A DNA stretch of 57,855 nucleotides from Beroe ovata (GCA_946803715.1 CAMPET010000078.1:168757-226611); one strand, 5' to 3'. Positions 33,236 to 45,543 are shown, numbered from the stretch's first letter. The notes: generated from the letters alone by a model not told the origin. A program made the numbers and translations.

Positions 33236-36200
33236 NNNNNNNNNNNNNNNNNNNNNNNNNNNNNNNNNNNNNNNNNNNNNNNNNNNNNNNNNNNNNNNNN
33301 NNNNNNNNNNNNNNNNNNNNNNNTACACTCAGTTTTTTCTATAAGAAACTCTCTATAAGAAACTGAGCCTAGGATTTCTGAAAATTTAAGAAACTTAGCC
33401 TAGGATCCAGGAAAAATTAAGATACTCCGTTGATTAACAATTAAGAAACTAAGAAACTTTGAGCCTTAAATTCTCAAATTTGTGTACAGAATCCTAGTAC
33501 AACGATAATTCTATCAACAGAAAACGTCTGGCTCCTGGGGGCTGCGCCCCCAGACCCCGCTCCTTTACTTTTATCCGTATACCACACATCTACCACTTCT
33601 GATTGGCATTTTGAGAGCACTGATGGTATAGACTACTAAATTTAGTACAACTATGTTGACTCAAGTCAGTTTCGAAAATTGCTATAGGATACAGAAATAA
33701 GAAACTGTTAAGAAACTTGTAGGCTCAAAATCGCGGAAAAATAAGAAACCTCTAGCCTAGGATTTAGATAAGTTTCTTATAAAAAAAACTGAGTGTAAGG
33801 GAGTTTTACCAAGGAGGGAAGTTAGACTGGCCTAACAACTCTGCTTGGAGTGTAATGAGAATTTAATTGTCAGCTAATGACTCCTAAAAGCTGATCCGCA
33901 AGTAACTGACAGCTATTAGATAACAACACACAATTTGTTTGTGTGTGTATGTACTGTGTGTGTGTACTGTGTGTGTGTGTACTGTGTGTGTGTGTGTTTG
34001 TATGTTTGTGTGTGTGTGTGTTTGTATGTGTGTAATGTGTATGTGTGTGTATGCGTGTGTGTGGATTTGTGTGCGTGTGTGTGTTTTGTGTGTGTTTGTG
34101 TGTACCGTATATGTGTGTCGCGTATGCTTCTATTATGTGAACTGTATATATTACCGGTGCCCTGTGTATTGAATTTTATGAAGAATGCCGACGGGCTGAA
34201 TAGCTAAAGTGCTTTGTACGTCGTACGATTCCCCACGTCACACTGGCATTATTCATTTTCTATCATGAATCCAGGACACCACTCATTTGTTTTGAACTAA
34301 CTGAATCACTGTATGAAGCTCATGAGTCTCTACTGGGTTTCCTCACGTGTCGCAATGCCGTATTGTTTACAATGTACAATGTATAATATACACTGTGTAG
34401 TGTACAATGTACAATAGAAAGCTACAAATCAGTACACGACTAACCACTCTCCCACACCCAGGTAAGCAGCAGTCCGTCACTACCTGGACTCAAACTGAGC
34501 AGCAGAACAAGCACAGATGAGGGAATGTGCAGTATTGAGAGTGTCAGTACTCCAAACAGCAACGAGAACAACAGTCTGTCATCCTGCCCTGTGGTAAGTG
34601 TGCGATGTGCGTGTCTGTTTGGAATTCTCAACGTATCATTCTATTTTATGTGGTTGTGTGTGTGTGTGTCTGTGTTTTGTACGTCTGTGTCTGTGCCTGT
34701 GTCTGTGTGTGTTTGTGTTTGTGTGTGTCTCTGTGTGTGTCTACTTGTCTGTGTGTGTATATCTGTGTCTACTGTTTTCGTGTCTGTGTATGCATATCAA
34801 TATGTGTGTATAATAGTGTAAGTCCAACAATCAGTGTAAGTCCAACAATCACATATTGTAAAATGTATGATTGTGTACGTATGTAACGGAGAGTTTACTG
34901 AATGTGAACAGTGAACACACACACACACATCTGTCGGTTAACTGAGCACTGTGTGTACAGCTGTGTGTATTACACCCACACTCCACACGCATGGCTTCTC
35001 CGGTATTTCAGTTCTGATTACAGAACTGTGTGTCAAGTTATCAGTAGGGTATTGGAAACCTTACATTGCACCCTTCCGAAATTATGATAGTTCTGCTAGT
35101 TCCGTCTACTGTAGTGCCTATCTGTAACTTTCGTCTGCGAGCAAGAAGTGAGGCTGCCACGAGAAGAAATTGTGTCCAAAGAATGTTATGTGGGGTGTCA
35201 AGAGAAAGCGGTGTCAAGACGAAGCGGTGTCAACTTTCAAGACAAAGTGGTGTCAAGAATGAGTTTTGTCAAGGGCAATGGTGTCTAAAAGTGGTGTCAA
35301 TATGAAGCGATGTCAAGGCTTGACATCATGCACACACACTTTCACACACACTCACACACACACACACACACACANCACTCACACACACACCCACACTCAC
35401 ACTCACACTCACACACACACACACACACACACTACTTTATATAATGTGATGCATTGTCTCCGTTGTTCAGTGGCACCCAATGCAGCGCATGCCCCTCTTT
35501 ACAACTGAACACTACTGTTTCTCAATAACTCTCTCACTGCCTCACATTCTCACATTCTCTCCGGTCTCTTCCTCTCAATATTATTTTCTTGAGAATTTCT
35601 GCAATATAATGGAGAGAAAGCATGGCGAGAAGGATCATTATTCGTACTATTTATATCTCTCGTAATAGAGCAGTTTGTAATTTAGCGCATTACTCTTACT
35701 TTTAACATCTTACTATGACTACACGTCAGTACACACACACACACACACTCTCTCTCTCACAGATCATACTGGATAACATACTAACATGTTACTGTATACG
35801 CTGTTCAGTGTACAGTGTACACAGCACTGTACACTGTACAGTGTATGGTGCGTGGTGTTAAGTGTAGTATAAACATGGTACAATATTACACACTATGCAC
35901 ACTATTATACACGCAGTGTAGCTATTGAAATGGCTACTCTAGCATTCTGTACTGGACACTGGTGTATTTACATTCTGTTATCTGTATACATTCAGTTATC
36001 ATGACACACTTGCCAATGCAGCTCAGTTTAATGTGTACAGCAAAACACTATTAGTATGGGCATTATTTGGATTTCCAGGGGTCATCTGTGAAAAAAATTC
36101 TACCAAAGGTTTTATTGCTTGAATCGACTCTACTAGTCCCCCAGAGTCACCAAAAAAAGTTTTCAAACCCAGATCCTTGGGCATAACTCAGGGTGGCCAC

Positions 36201-38455
36201 GNATGACTTCACCACTACTTTAGTAGTTCATATCACTTCGAACCAGCACTACCCTCGGCCCTTCGGGCCTCGGGCAGTGCTCCCGGCCCTACGAGCCGGG
36301 ACCACGCCCATTCTCTTTCCGTGGCTGCGGGCGCTTGCCAGCGCCCTGATGTATGTTCAGTACGATTGTATACCTGGTGCTTGTGTGTGTGTGTGTGCAA
36401 TGTACAGGTGTTTTCCACGTGTGTAATACCTGCTAAACGGTACAAATTATTCTGCTACTCAACGTCAATATTAGCATCTCGTATCGTAAAATGGATGTTT
36501 TGATGGTGTTGTGTATGATTTGTATGATGTTATGTGATGTTATGTGATGTCTTATGGTCTGTGATGATGAGCGATCACACATGTGGTGTTGTTGTGGGTG
36601 AGTGTAGAAGGATTGCAGAATAATCATATGGTGAGTGATTTATGTGTGATATTTGCGTGATAACATCTCATTTCAGTCGTGTGAAGACGAGGCATACAAT
36701 ACAGAATCGTCTTCTCTTGAGATTACAGGTATTACACTGTCACTTTTTACACAATATACAAATGAATTTCACGTAGTGAATATTTAGTATCACATAATGT
36801 GATGTTTGCTCGCAACAATACTTCACAATGTTTGATTGTGTGTTTTACAATGACACATAACTCTGAGTTCTGACGTCACTGTATTATGACGTTGCACTAA
36901 TAATAATGCAACCAACTGGAATCGCATTACACTTCCATATTAGGATTTGTTCTTTTATTCTAGAAACAAAATGTGTTCGAAACATTGAGCCTGGGCATTC
37001 ATAGTCGAGACTGCGAATATTTCACATTCATGTTCAATGGACATTACTCATGTTACAGAATTGGAAATTGGCCCACGTGCAATACTGGAATTTGAAATTG
37101 GCCCACGTGCAAGGGAATGGAGCAGTTACTATATCGTATCTTTGTAACAGGTTACCCAGGTTTGGTATGCAGTAGAACATGGATAGAAGTGCACAACGAA
37201 CAAGCTAGCAGTGACCTGGTCTCGGTCAAAGTTGGGTAAGTGAAACATGCAACCATGGTACCACCTGAGCCACATGTTACCAGTCATATATGTTACCAGT
37301 TACATGTTACCAGTCATATGTTGCCAGTTACATGGAACATGCTGTGACATGCTGACAGTAGTACGATGACACTTGACAGTGTTCTAATGATAACATATTT
37401 CACAGGTCAAAGTCGTCACATGTTGTACACTTTAGTGTGAAAGCAGGAGATGTCATAACGTGGGAATTCGCCACTCTCAAACGGGACATTGGATTTGGTG
37501 AGTTCAGCTCACTCTGTTTTGTCGTTGTACTGCACTGCGTCCCATGAGAAATTATTTGAGATGTTTTGACAACTGATTGTTAGCGGCGCCAACGTTCAAA
37601 GAGCGCGCAAATAAGCGCGCGGCACTAAAGTACACTATTGTTAGTTTACAATTCTCACATTTAAATAGTTCAGTTGTTATCCTCTTCTGCAATATACATC
37701 GCGCCGCGCCGCGCGTCACGCATCAGGAACGCATTCCCGTGCGACCCTCGGCCTCTCATAAAGTGGCAAGTTCCAGTCAAAATGTTATCGATACTCAGCC
37801 ATCATAACCCCAACAGGAATCCTATTCGAGTGCTCTGTCATCGAAGATAAGAAAATAGAAGAAGGAGAAATGAGTGATGTTGAATCTATAACATCAGGAT
37901 ATGGTGTGATACCTATCCTTCCGATTTTCAAAGTAAAGTGTAACATATCCCCAATATTTGGGAGTCACGAAGCTGTTACTGACGGAGTGTATGTTATGAC
38001 TTGGGATAATTCATACTCAAGGTACAGACTACTCAACAATTCACCAGCTATCTTGTTTTCCCCTCACCCCACCCCTCAATCTCACATTTGTCACTATTAT
38101 CACTATTTCCACTCTCAGGTTCTTCTCCAAAGATCTCTACTACAGGATAAGCACTCAAACTGAGGTGTGGTCTGACTTCCCGCACGGAATCATCAGTTTC
38201 CAGCAACAGCACAACTACCCAACTCTAGACGAAGAGAGCTCGCATGGGAGCTGCAGTGACAGTGACTGTGCTGAGCATACACTCTGTGACGTAGCTCATG
38301 ACGTCATATCCTTGGAGACGAAGTGTAGTGACATCACGGAGAGCAAGGGTAACATTGTTCGGGTGGTCACACAGAATAATGCAGCAAACGATGCCGAAAC
38401 AGTGTACTTTGACGTGTCCCAAAACTCGTCTTGTAACAACATTCACGATATATAG
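31893..38455 (+). CDS. GOLD-domain protein with Ser/Pro-rich N-terminus
   Basis: Nine coding exons, phases consistent: 31893-32371, 32598-32693, 32791-32890, 34462-34593, 36677-36728, 37151-37235, 37406-37497, 37817-38021, 38119-38455; 525 aa. Residues ~1-285 are low-complexity Ser/Thr/Pro/Glu, including four 7-residue repeats of the type DTQLSTD (about 32014-32090). Residues ~290-425 form a GOLD beta-sandwich of the kind at the C-terminus of SEC14L, TMED8 and FYCO1: VKAGDVITWEFATLKRDIGF, DGVYVMTWDNSYSRFFSKDL, YYRI. GOLD domains serve in membrane traffic and protein contacts. No SEC14, FYVE, coiled coil or membrane helix is visible. A Ser/Cys/Asp-rich tail follows. No family name can be given; domain call good, overall function unknown. 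Confidence 0.77.
32386..32480. repeat. CATTATTACC simple tandem repeat
   Basis: Repeated CTCATTATTACC-like words in the first intron of the GOLD-domain gene. Confidence 0.7.
33190..33323. other. TG microsatellite and 88-base assembly gap
   Basis: GT repeats run into Ns from 33236 to 33323. Array length unknown. Confidence 0.95.
33324..33797. mobile_element. MITE with ~27-bp terminal inverted repeats
   Basis: Left end TACACTCAGTTTTTTCTATA then AGAAACT; the right end, read in reverse complement, is TACACTCAGTTTTTTTTATA then AGAAACT. The inner sequence repeats AAGAAACT several times. Length ~474 bp with no ORF, so non-autonomous. A TA target duplication is possible, but the left flank is lost in the N run. 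Confidence 0.8.
33930..34110. repeat. TG-rich microsatellite
   Basis: (TG)n interrupted by TACTG and TTTGTA. Intronic. A similar tract lies at about 34650-34810. Confidence 0.9.
35180..35330. repeat. GGTGTCAA tandem words
   Basis: Seven or so near copies of AAGCGGTGTCAA / AAGTGGTGTCAA with variable spacers, in intron 4 of the GOLD-domain gene. A CA array with a single N at 35375 follows. Confidence 0.7.
36239..36345. repeat. GC-rich twin hairpin element
   Basis: CCTCGGCCC-TTC-GGGCCTCGGG followed closely by CCCGGC-CCTACGA-GCCGGG and then ACCACGCCC, a sharp GC island in AT-rich intron 4. Structure suggests a small foldback element. A single N lies just upstream at 36202. Confidence 0.6.
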
Positions 38456-39160
38456 TAGATCAACAACATATTTTTGAGCTGAGTGTTTAGTTCGGATACA
38501 ATTTCCGTCCATTGCGGAGCGATGCTGACTTAAAGATATATCGCCTTTTTGTCCAATTTTGTGGAATGTTTTATTTTACCAATCACAGGAATCAATTTAA
38601 TGTGTGATTATATGCAGTTGAGAAGTATGGACGCTGTTTTAAACTTTTCAATTGCTTGTTCATGATACTATTCTGTGAGCGGAACATTATGAAATTTTGT
38701 AATATTAGTGTAGAAATATTGATTTTTATAGAACGATCGTTAAGCATAATTTTGTTGAGTTTTTCAATCGAATGTGTCTGTGATACTTTTAGAACATATT
38801 ATATCGATATGTACAAAGCTGAAAGCAATCATAGCGATTATTATGGAAGCATTTCCATATTAAAGCAATCACATTAACGTAATTGTAATTGGTAATTTGT
38901 GATATGATGGCATGGTGCATGATTGAGAATGTGGCTTCAGGCTTACTGGAGTATTTTCTATTTTGATGTTCAATTTTATCTGGTTAACAAGATTTACTCA
39001 TGAAATGCCGATTGCCGAGTTAGGATTAGTATTACGCCCTACCCAGCCCCTACTACCCTCGCTGAGCTGGCATGACGGGATTTTGGTTTTATCAATTTAT
39101 CGGGTGTAATCTGACGAACATTGCAGTAACAAAGTAGAATAGTAGAATACGGAGCAATTC
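38456..39160. other. GOLD-domain gene 3' flank
   Basis: AT-rich probable 3' UTR and flank. No gene seen. Confidence 0.5.
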
Positions 39161-39179
39161 ATAACGCATGTGTATGTAC

Positions 39180-39450
39180 AATTCCGCCGCGCGCCTTATT
39201 CATTCATCGAAGGCCGAAACAGGCATGTTTCGGCTTTCGATGAAAGCGCGGCACGCGCACTAGGAACAGTGCAGGTCAGGATCGATCCTGATCAGGTAAC
39301 ATCTGCCAACGAAAAACTGGTCAGGTAACATCAGCTTGCCCATGCCCGATGTTATCTGTCCACTGTTTCTTGCGCGCGCCTTAATCGATGAAGCTGAAGC
39401 CGCGCGCAAGAAACAGTGGACAGATAACATCCGGCAAGTAACATCTGACA
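39180..39450. repeat. Composite hairpin element with 31-bp perfect stem
   Basis: A first hairpin at about 39203-39247 (TCATCGAAGGCCGAAAC facing GTTTCGGCTTTCGATGA, nearly perfect). The second stem is perfect: 39348-39378 pairs with 39401-39431 over 31 bases with a 22-base loop, arms starting GATGTTATCTGTCCACTG. Related to the element near 7740-7860 (shared CAGGTAACATCTGAC and TCATCGAAGG). Confidence 0.85.
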
Positions 39451-39529
39451 ATCCACTCGTGCTTAATTCATCGCTCTAGTTCTTTGAAAATTCTCATTTT
39501 TGTCATGCTTTTTCGGTAAAACAGACATA

Positions 39530-39910
39530 AATCGATGTATTTTTGGGCGTTGATTTCAAATCATCCCATGTGAAGTAAGGTAAAAAATTTGTAGGATTTT
39601 ACCCTACCGTTGGTGCCTGCAATTTTCATTCCGCCCGACGGATAAAATCCCGCCAGCAAGGGTAGGGTGAAATCCTACAAGTAAAGAATAAAAATTCTTC
39701 CCTGGCGAATTATGGGTGAAAAACTGATTTGGTCACATGACCAGACATTTTTCCACTTCATCAGGTTTCAACCTGTGGGTTAGAGTTTGGGTCAGGGTCA
39801 GGGTTTGGAAGTATCCTATGGGTTTGGGTTGGGGTTAGGGTTTGAGATAGGTCAGGAAACCGAAAAAACCTAAGTCACCTGATAAAATTAGGGCAATGGA
39901 TTTAGTTAGA
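39530..39910 (-). repeat. Inverted copy of the 28190-28500 repeat
   Basis: Reads in reverse complement with the same order of blocks, including GGAAGTATCCTATGGGTTTG and GGGTTAGGGTTTGAG, and GTCAGGAAACCGAAAAA. It has an extra insert at about 39590-39700 with TAGGATTTTACCCTACC arms facing GGTAGGGTGAAATCCTA. Confidence 0.75.
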
Positions 39911-40089
39911 GCCCTGACAAATGACAATCACTGTGATCACAGTGACAGAGTTTGAACAGATGTAGGTCGTAGAGACTTAACCTAGCTGAGCGGGCATGCA
40001 ATTGGATTTGGGTCAGGCAATGTGGGCTGGAAACACTCAGTAGTGGTATTTTTTTCATAATTGTACAAGATATCTATCTCTATTATAAT

Positions 40090-40640
40090 TTGGTTGTTTG
40101 TTTGTCTTTCTGTATGTCTAATGTCCGTCACTAAATGCACGTGCTGATTTTGAAGTTAAAGTGCGTGTTGCCATGGACACGTGCTGCTACTGTAATAGTG
40201 AACTGGGAGTTCATTTTTGGTACTGATGGTGCTTTGATAATGTTTTAGTTTTTGTTGATGGGATGAATGCAAGTATGTTCTGATTCGAGCAACAGTCGAA
40301 TTTCTTTTGAGTTGACAGTTGTTGCTTCTGCTCTGCAGTTATTCTTTTCGACTGATGGTAAAATACGATGTTATTTTCAAAAACAATTGAAACAATTTAT
40401 GCAAATTGAAACGATTTTCGAAAGTCAGACAACGGGGCAAGCACCATTTTCTGTGCTTATTCGAAGAAATGACCGAATCTTGTCCAATGCTCCTTCATAA
40501 AATCATTTTTTAAATGGGTAACTGTAAGTACATTGGATTTTGATCACATGTCATGTTTAGCTGTCGTTCTAAAGTAACATCCTGGTGTCTCTCAATAGGT
40601 AGTGTATCACGTCCACTTTGCGGGTTTTCTAGTATTTACA
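40090..40640 (+). repeat. Second, longer copy of the 27740-27970 repeat
   Basis: Shares the blocks listed for 27740-27970, including the end words GGTAGTGTATCACG and CGGGTTTTCTAG. It contains a 77-codon open frame (40267-40500) without recognisable similarity. Confidence 0.75.
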
Positions 40641-41000
40641 TATTCTCTAATGAACCTTTACTTGGCAAATTGTTGATTAAAGTTTGAAATGCTATACATT
40701 TCCATTGTGTGCCCATGTTGTGTGCCCCCTATCCTACCCTGTGATATGGTAACTGCAAGTCATCACACAGTAACACTTCATCAATCATCATGTTTTAATT
40801 CTTGTGTGTGTGGGTATGTGTGACATTAATCTTGCAGCTGAAGGATATAAATAGAATTACCTTGGTTTTTATTCTTGGCTCTTGCTTTCACTTAAATCAA
40901 TACCTACTGAATCAATCATTTGATAAATGATTCTTATTAATCAATTCTGATGAATGAATGAATAACCGTAATAAATAAATAATTCTAATCATCAATTCTA

Positions 41001-42744
41001 ATGAAGTACATATTTATCAGCCAGATGCTTGTAAGGACCATAAGTCATGGCTTTAAAAGGTTTCTGAGCTCTTCAAGCAAAGAAGTTCTTCTAACATATC
41101 CTGAGTCTACTCCAGGGATTGCTCATCTTGGATTGAACAGGCCACCAGTTAATGCTGTGAGTTTATCTCTTGGTGCCACTCTAAGAGAATCACTTCAAGA
41201 AATCAAGGAAAACAAAGGCCTTCAAGGTATCATTCTATATAGTACATCCCCAAAAGTATTCTGTGCTGGTGCAGACCTTAAGGAAAGGCTATTTATAAAA
41301 GAAGAAGATGTTCCAGGTTTGTTCATCAATTATAAGTTGAATGTAGGTACTCTATTGGGCTTTAGCAATATTTACTATTACTGCTTTATTGGAACCCTAT
41401 TTCATCAGCAATGGTATCAGAAACTAATAACTGCCATCAAAACAGTCAAACCTGGCCCTTTTTATATAAAATTATATCTGATAAGTTTAGTATAGATTAC
41501 TAGGTCCAAAAAGTTTCTCATGAATATAGTCTTTATTCATGAGGTTGAGGAGTGGATGGCAGAATTATCAGTCGAGGGCGAAGCCCGAGCTGATAATTGG
41601 AGTTGAGTCCGAGACCAAAGGTGGAGGATTTAACAATCCATCCAATCCGAAGCCAAATTAATAAAGAATATTTTACAAGTCCACGAATGATACGATGATT
41701 GCTTGTTACCAGTTTTGGTGAGCTTCATCCCATTATACAGTACTACTCATTATAGCATTCCCATGCTTGACCACTAGTAAAATAAATTTTGGGAACTTTT
41801 TGTGCCAGCAGGAATGTGGCACTAACTGGGACAGTCTCAACCGCACGTACATGTATAGGAAAGGAGGCATTGTCAAACCAGAGAAACAACATTTAGCTGC
41901 CTACTAATGTTGGAGTGCGCTATCGACCGGAAAGAGAGCGTGTCTTCTCTAAAACCTTGTTTATTGTAGACTATATGTATGGATAATCATCATCAATGAT
42001 CAATTATTGATTACCATACACAACGATAATTCCTGTCCATGACGGGTGATAGTGTAATTTTCGGCAGCATTATTTGGATAAAAGTTGTAAAATATCATAT
42101 TACTCCCAATAATACCTTAACTAATGCATGATTTTATACCTTTCCTTGCCTTACAAGCTCTTGTATGAAAACATTCATTACTTTCAGAGATGGTAAGGAG
42201 ATTTCGTCTCATGATCCAGGATCTCTATGAGCTTCCAATGCCAGTCATATGTGCAATTGATGGTGTTGCTATGGGTGGTGGACTTGAGCTAGCACTTGGT
42301 ACGGATATAAGGGTGTGTAGCACAACTGCAAAGATGGCTTTAACTGAGACCAAGTTAGCTATTATACCTGGAGGAGGTGGTACTCAGAGGCTATCGAGAG
42401 TTGTGGGTGTGTCTAGAGCAAAAGAGCTCATTTTCACAGGCAGAGATGTTTATGGTGAGGAGGCTGAGAAAATTGGACTTGTCAATTATTGTGTGGAACA
42501 AAACTCTGAAGGTAATGCAGCTTTTGTCAAGGCTGTTGAAATTGCATCACTCTTACAAGAAAGGGGTCCAGTTGCTTTGAGAATGGCCAAGAAGGCGATA
42601 ACAGAAGGGTTTGAGGCTGGTCCAATACGAGCTGGTTTAGATATAGAACATGAATGCTACTTAGGTGTTATTCCAACACAAGATAGAGTAGAAGCTCTCA
42701 TGGCATTTAGAGAAAAACGTAAGCCAAACTTTAAAGGGCATTGA
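41001..42744 (+). CDS. AUH: AUH-like mitochondrial enoyl-CoA hydratase
   Basis: Crotonase-fold enzyme. AUH hydrates 3-methylglutaconyl-CoA in leucine breakdown and also binds AU-rich RNA in mammals. Two coding exons, 41001-41316 and 42188-42744 (phase 1), 290 aa; starting at the second ATG (41025) gives 282 aa. The N-terminus MLVRTISHGFKRFLSSSS is a good mitochondrial presequence. An acceptor-like TTTATCAG just before 41025 favours that later start, in which case 41001-41024 is intronic. Crotonase landmarks: KVFCAGADLKER (oxyanion hole), AMGGGLELALGTDIRV (second oxyanion segment), and ETKLAIIPGGGGTQRL with the catalytic Glu region. All expected motifs are intact. AUH is preferred over ECHS1 because of the LPMPVICAIDG and VFCAGADLKER wording; a paralogue such as ECHDC2 is possible. 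Confidence 0.9.
41530..41669. mobile_element. Short MITE-like element in AUH intron
   Basis: Ends TCTTTATTCATGAGG..GTGGATGG and, in reverse complement, TCTTTATTAATTTGG..TTGGATGG form imperfect inverted repeats. The centre has a small GGGCGAAGCCC hairpin. About 140 bp, no ORF. Confidence 0.5.
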
Positions 42745-43120
42745 ATTATTATATGTTAAGTTCTGGTTATGTCATTTTTGTGAGAAATCAATTCATACTT
42801 TCATGAGTCAGAATTGCAACTTTCAGAATAAATCAAATTTATCCTTGTATAATATACGATTGTAGACTTAAGTGATATTATATCACTGATATAAGATAAC
42901 CAATGTTTGTGATGTATGGTAATTGGTAAGCAAAGTAATGAAGCTTATTGCTAATAATGAAGCTTTTTGTGTCCATTGTACAATACACATTTTATTCCAG
43001 TATATCCGATTGCAATAGGTACATAGATAAGAAGAAGATTCCTTGTTTTTCAAGCTGTACTCAATATCAATAATGGAAATGAAGATTGAATATCAAATAA
43101 TATGATATGTTGATTGTAGG
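42745..43120. other. AUH-ADP-ribosylglycohydrolase spacer
   Basis: About 375 bp of AT-rich flank. No feature recognised. Confidence 0.5.
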
Positions 43121-44783
43121 ATGGGAAATGCCAGGTCAAGTCCACACCCAGATACAAGGATATCCGACGCCATCAAGGCTAGAATCAAAATTAGTGATGC
43201 AAATCGTCATTTCAAACCTGTTGTTAAAGAACACAAACCATCCATGAAGCCATCCAAGTTGCATGATGAGATCGAGAAAGCTAAAGAAGCCCCAAGAGCT
43301 ACATTTGCCCCTGAGCCTACTTACATAGACTACTCAATATTCGGCCCTGAAGAGAGTGCTTCATGGGGTGGAAATAGCACAATCCTCGACTTTGAAAACT
43401 CAGAATTCGGCAACAATGCTGAGCTGAGCTCTTGTCTGGGGAGCTTGTATGGGATGGCTATTGGTGATTCATGGGGCCACCCTTTGGAGTTTGTCCCAGT
43501 TCAATATGAGAAAATCATCATGCAGAGTTTAAACGAGAGCAATTTCCGTGCACCAGGGGTTTTTAATAAGTTTGGATTGAAGGCTGGTCAGTACACCGAT
43601 GACACTAGCATGGGTCTATGTTTAGCAGATACTCTGCTAACCCAGGGTCATGTGGACTGTTTGGATCTGAGGAAGAGGTTCGTAATGTGGTGGTATCTTG
43701 GGTATAACAATACCTTCAAGCATGATGAGAAATGTCGGAATAATCCCAATTGGTATGGGAGATCGGTTGGACTTGGTGGACAGATCTCCTTCTCACTAAA
43801 GTTCTTCATTGACAACCCCAAGGAGTTGTATGTGAAGGGAGATGAGAATATGTCAGGTAACGGTTCAATCATGAGGCTCTGTCCATTACCGATATTCTAT
43901 AGAAATGAGACTACCGACTTCCTGGTGTCAGAGGCGATGAAGCAAAGCTTCACAACGCACAGTGGCGTTCAGTCCGCCGAGTGTGCAGCAGTTCTCAGCT
44001 ATATCATTGTACAAGCTATCAAGTCAGACAAGACCAGTGGTAAAGAGTTCCTCGATGAGATCGATATGGAGGTGCTAAATGAGTACCTTGTAACTGATCC
44101 TGTGAAATGTATTGTCAAGAGTCAAATGAATGAGGTAAGATGTGATTTGATCAATGCAACCAAATATCACCGATCGCATAGAACACAAATTTATAATACA
44201 GATACTCAACCCAGAATTGGACTGAAGATGAGTACAATAAGGTGCCGGAGGATCAGTATTGGAACTGGAAGGATGAGAATTTCCGATATTCCCCGACTCG
44301 ATCAGCTAACAATCCCGGTTATGTGGGAAGCTATGCACTGGATAACCTGGCCATGGCACTCCACTGTGTTTATCACACTACATCATACGAGACTGCTGTT
44401 CTCAGATGTATTAACAGGTAATAAACTGGGGGATAAGGAGAGAGTTATCGGAAATTCCTTGCACCAAGTTTCTCATAAGTTTGTTGTTCTTGTATTATAT
44501 ATCGTTACATCGCAAGTAAGTGTGAGCTAAAACATCTTATGTCACCGGATATATCAGCCACAAGGCATTGTTTAATAGGTTATATGCCACACATCATCGT
44601 CATGAATCCTCATCATGTTTTGACAGGTGTGGTGACGCTGACACAGTGGGATCAGTGACAGGACAGATTGCCGGTGCTCTCTACACTCTCTCCTCCATTC
44701 CTCACTCGGCTCTGGACTGTATAATGAAGTGGGATCCACACGCCGAAATACCTCACAGAGTCTTCAAAATGTTCGGTTTCTGA
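43121..44783 (+). CDS. ADP-ribosylglycohydrolase (DraG/ARH family)
   Basis: Removes ADP-ribose from modified targets using two Mg ions. Exons 43121-44134, 44215-44417, 44627-44783 (phases 0 and 2), 457 aa. The start is the ATG after a long AT-rich leader. The N-terminus MGNARSS fits an N-myristoylation consensus, suggesting membrane attachment (inference). The ~100-residue N-terminal extension is polar. Family motifs: LYGMAIGDSWGHPLEF, QYTDDTSM (metal ligands), GNGSIMRLCPLP, YALDNLAMALHCV and the C-terminal CGDADTVGSVTGQIAG metal-binding loop. All metal ligands appear to be kept. Reading through the first donor gives a false open frame to 44530. The wording resembles bacterial-type DraG-like hydrolases as much as ARH3, so no numbered symbol is given. 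Confidence 0.9.
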
Positions 44784-45543
44784 TCACAAACATGTTCAAA
44801 ATTTTTAAGAAGCACATTTGATCAATGATCTTATGAGTTTTTCTGAATTGGAAATATTTGTATGATTAACTCGGGATTATTTAAGGAAGTTATTGATGAT
44901 TGATTAATGATTGGATTGAATAACCTATGAAAGTATGAGGTTTGTTCGGAACCTGGACAAAAGAATAAAGATATTTGATCTCGGTATAAATGTTTTCATT
45001 TCGTTTAGATTAAAGTTTGATGCTTGGTACTGTTTATTTTATCAATCTTTTATATTTTTGTATGTAAATATTGATTTCTGTTCAAGTTAAATGCAATTAT
45101 TCGAAAACTACCATCATCAGTTATCCCAGTTCAAATTTTCTCAGATACCTATTTTGCCTATACAGACGTTTTCTGTACTGGGACTATCTTTTGATCTAAT
45201 GGTGTGCAATGTGCAATGTGCATGTATCATTCGTTTCTATTTAAGTTATTGAACCTATTTTCTATTGAACCTCTCTGACAACTAAAATTCTCATCCTTTA
45301 TTTTACTCTCATCTTTTGTTTTACTGTCTTCCCCTGACTATTTGCAGAATATTTAATGGTATATCGGTACTAATTGTACTTACTTCAAAACTATCATATA
45401 GCAGGTGCCCAGTTTTCCTTCGTCATCGGTCACCATTCACTAGTAGGGCTAGTAGCTAGCACCCAATTGACCAGTATAACAGTATTATATTGTGTATGCT
45501 ATGTGTATCCCATTTCATCCCCTACCTAGGTACTAGGGAGGTA
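44784..45543. other. Spacer before RANBP9/10
   Basis: AT-rich with AATAAAG near 44965, a likely polyadenylation signal of the preceding gene. A splice acceptor at about 45529 shows that RANBP9/10 has an untranslated upstream exon or a further coding exon not recognised here. Confidence 0.5.

Noticed and set aside
44135-44530. Read-through C-terminus of the ADP-ribosylglycohydrolase
   Set aside because: Splicing 44134 to 44215 restores the family's YALDNLAMALHCV block in another frame; the read-through has no similarity.
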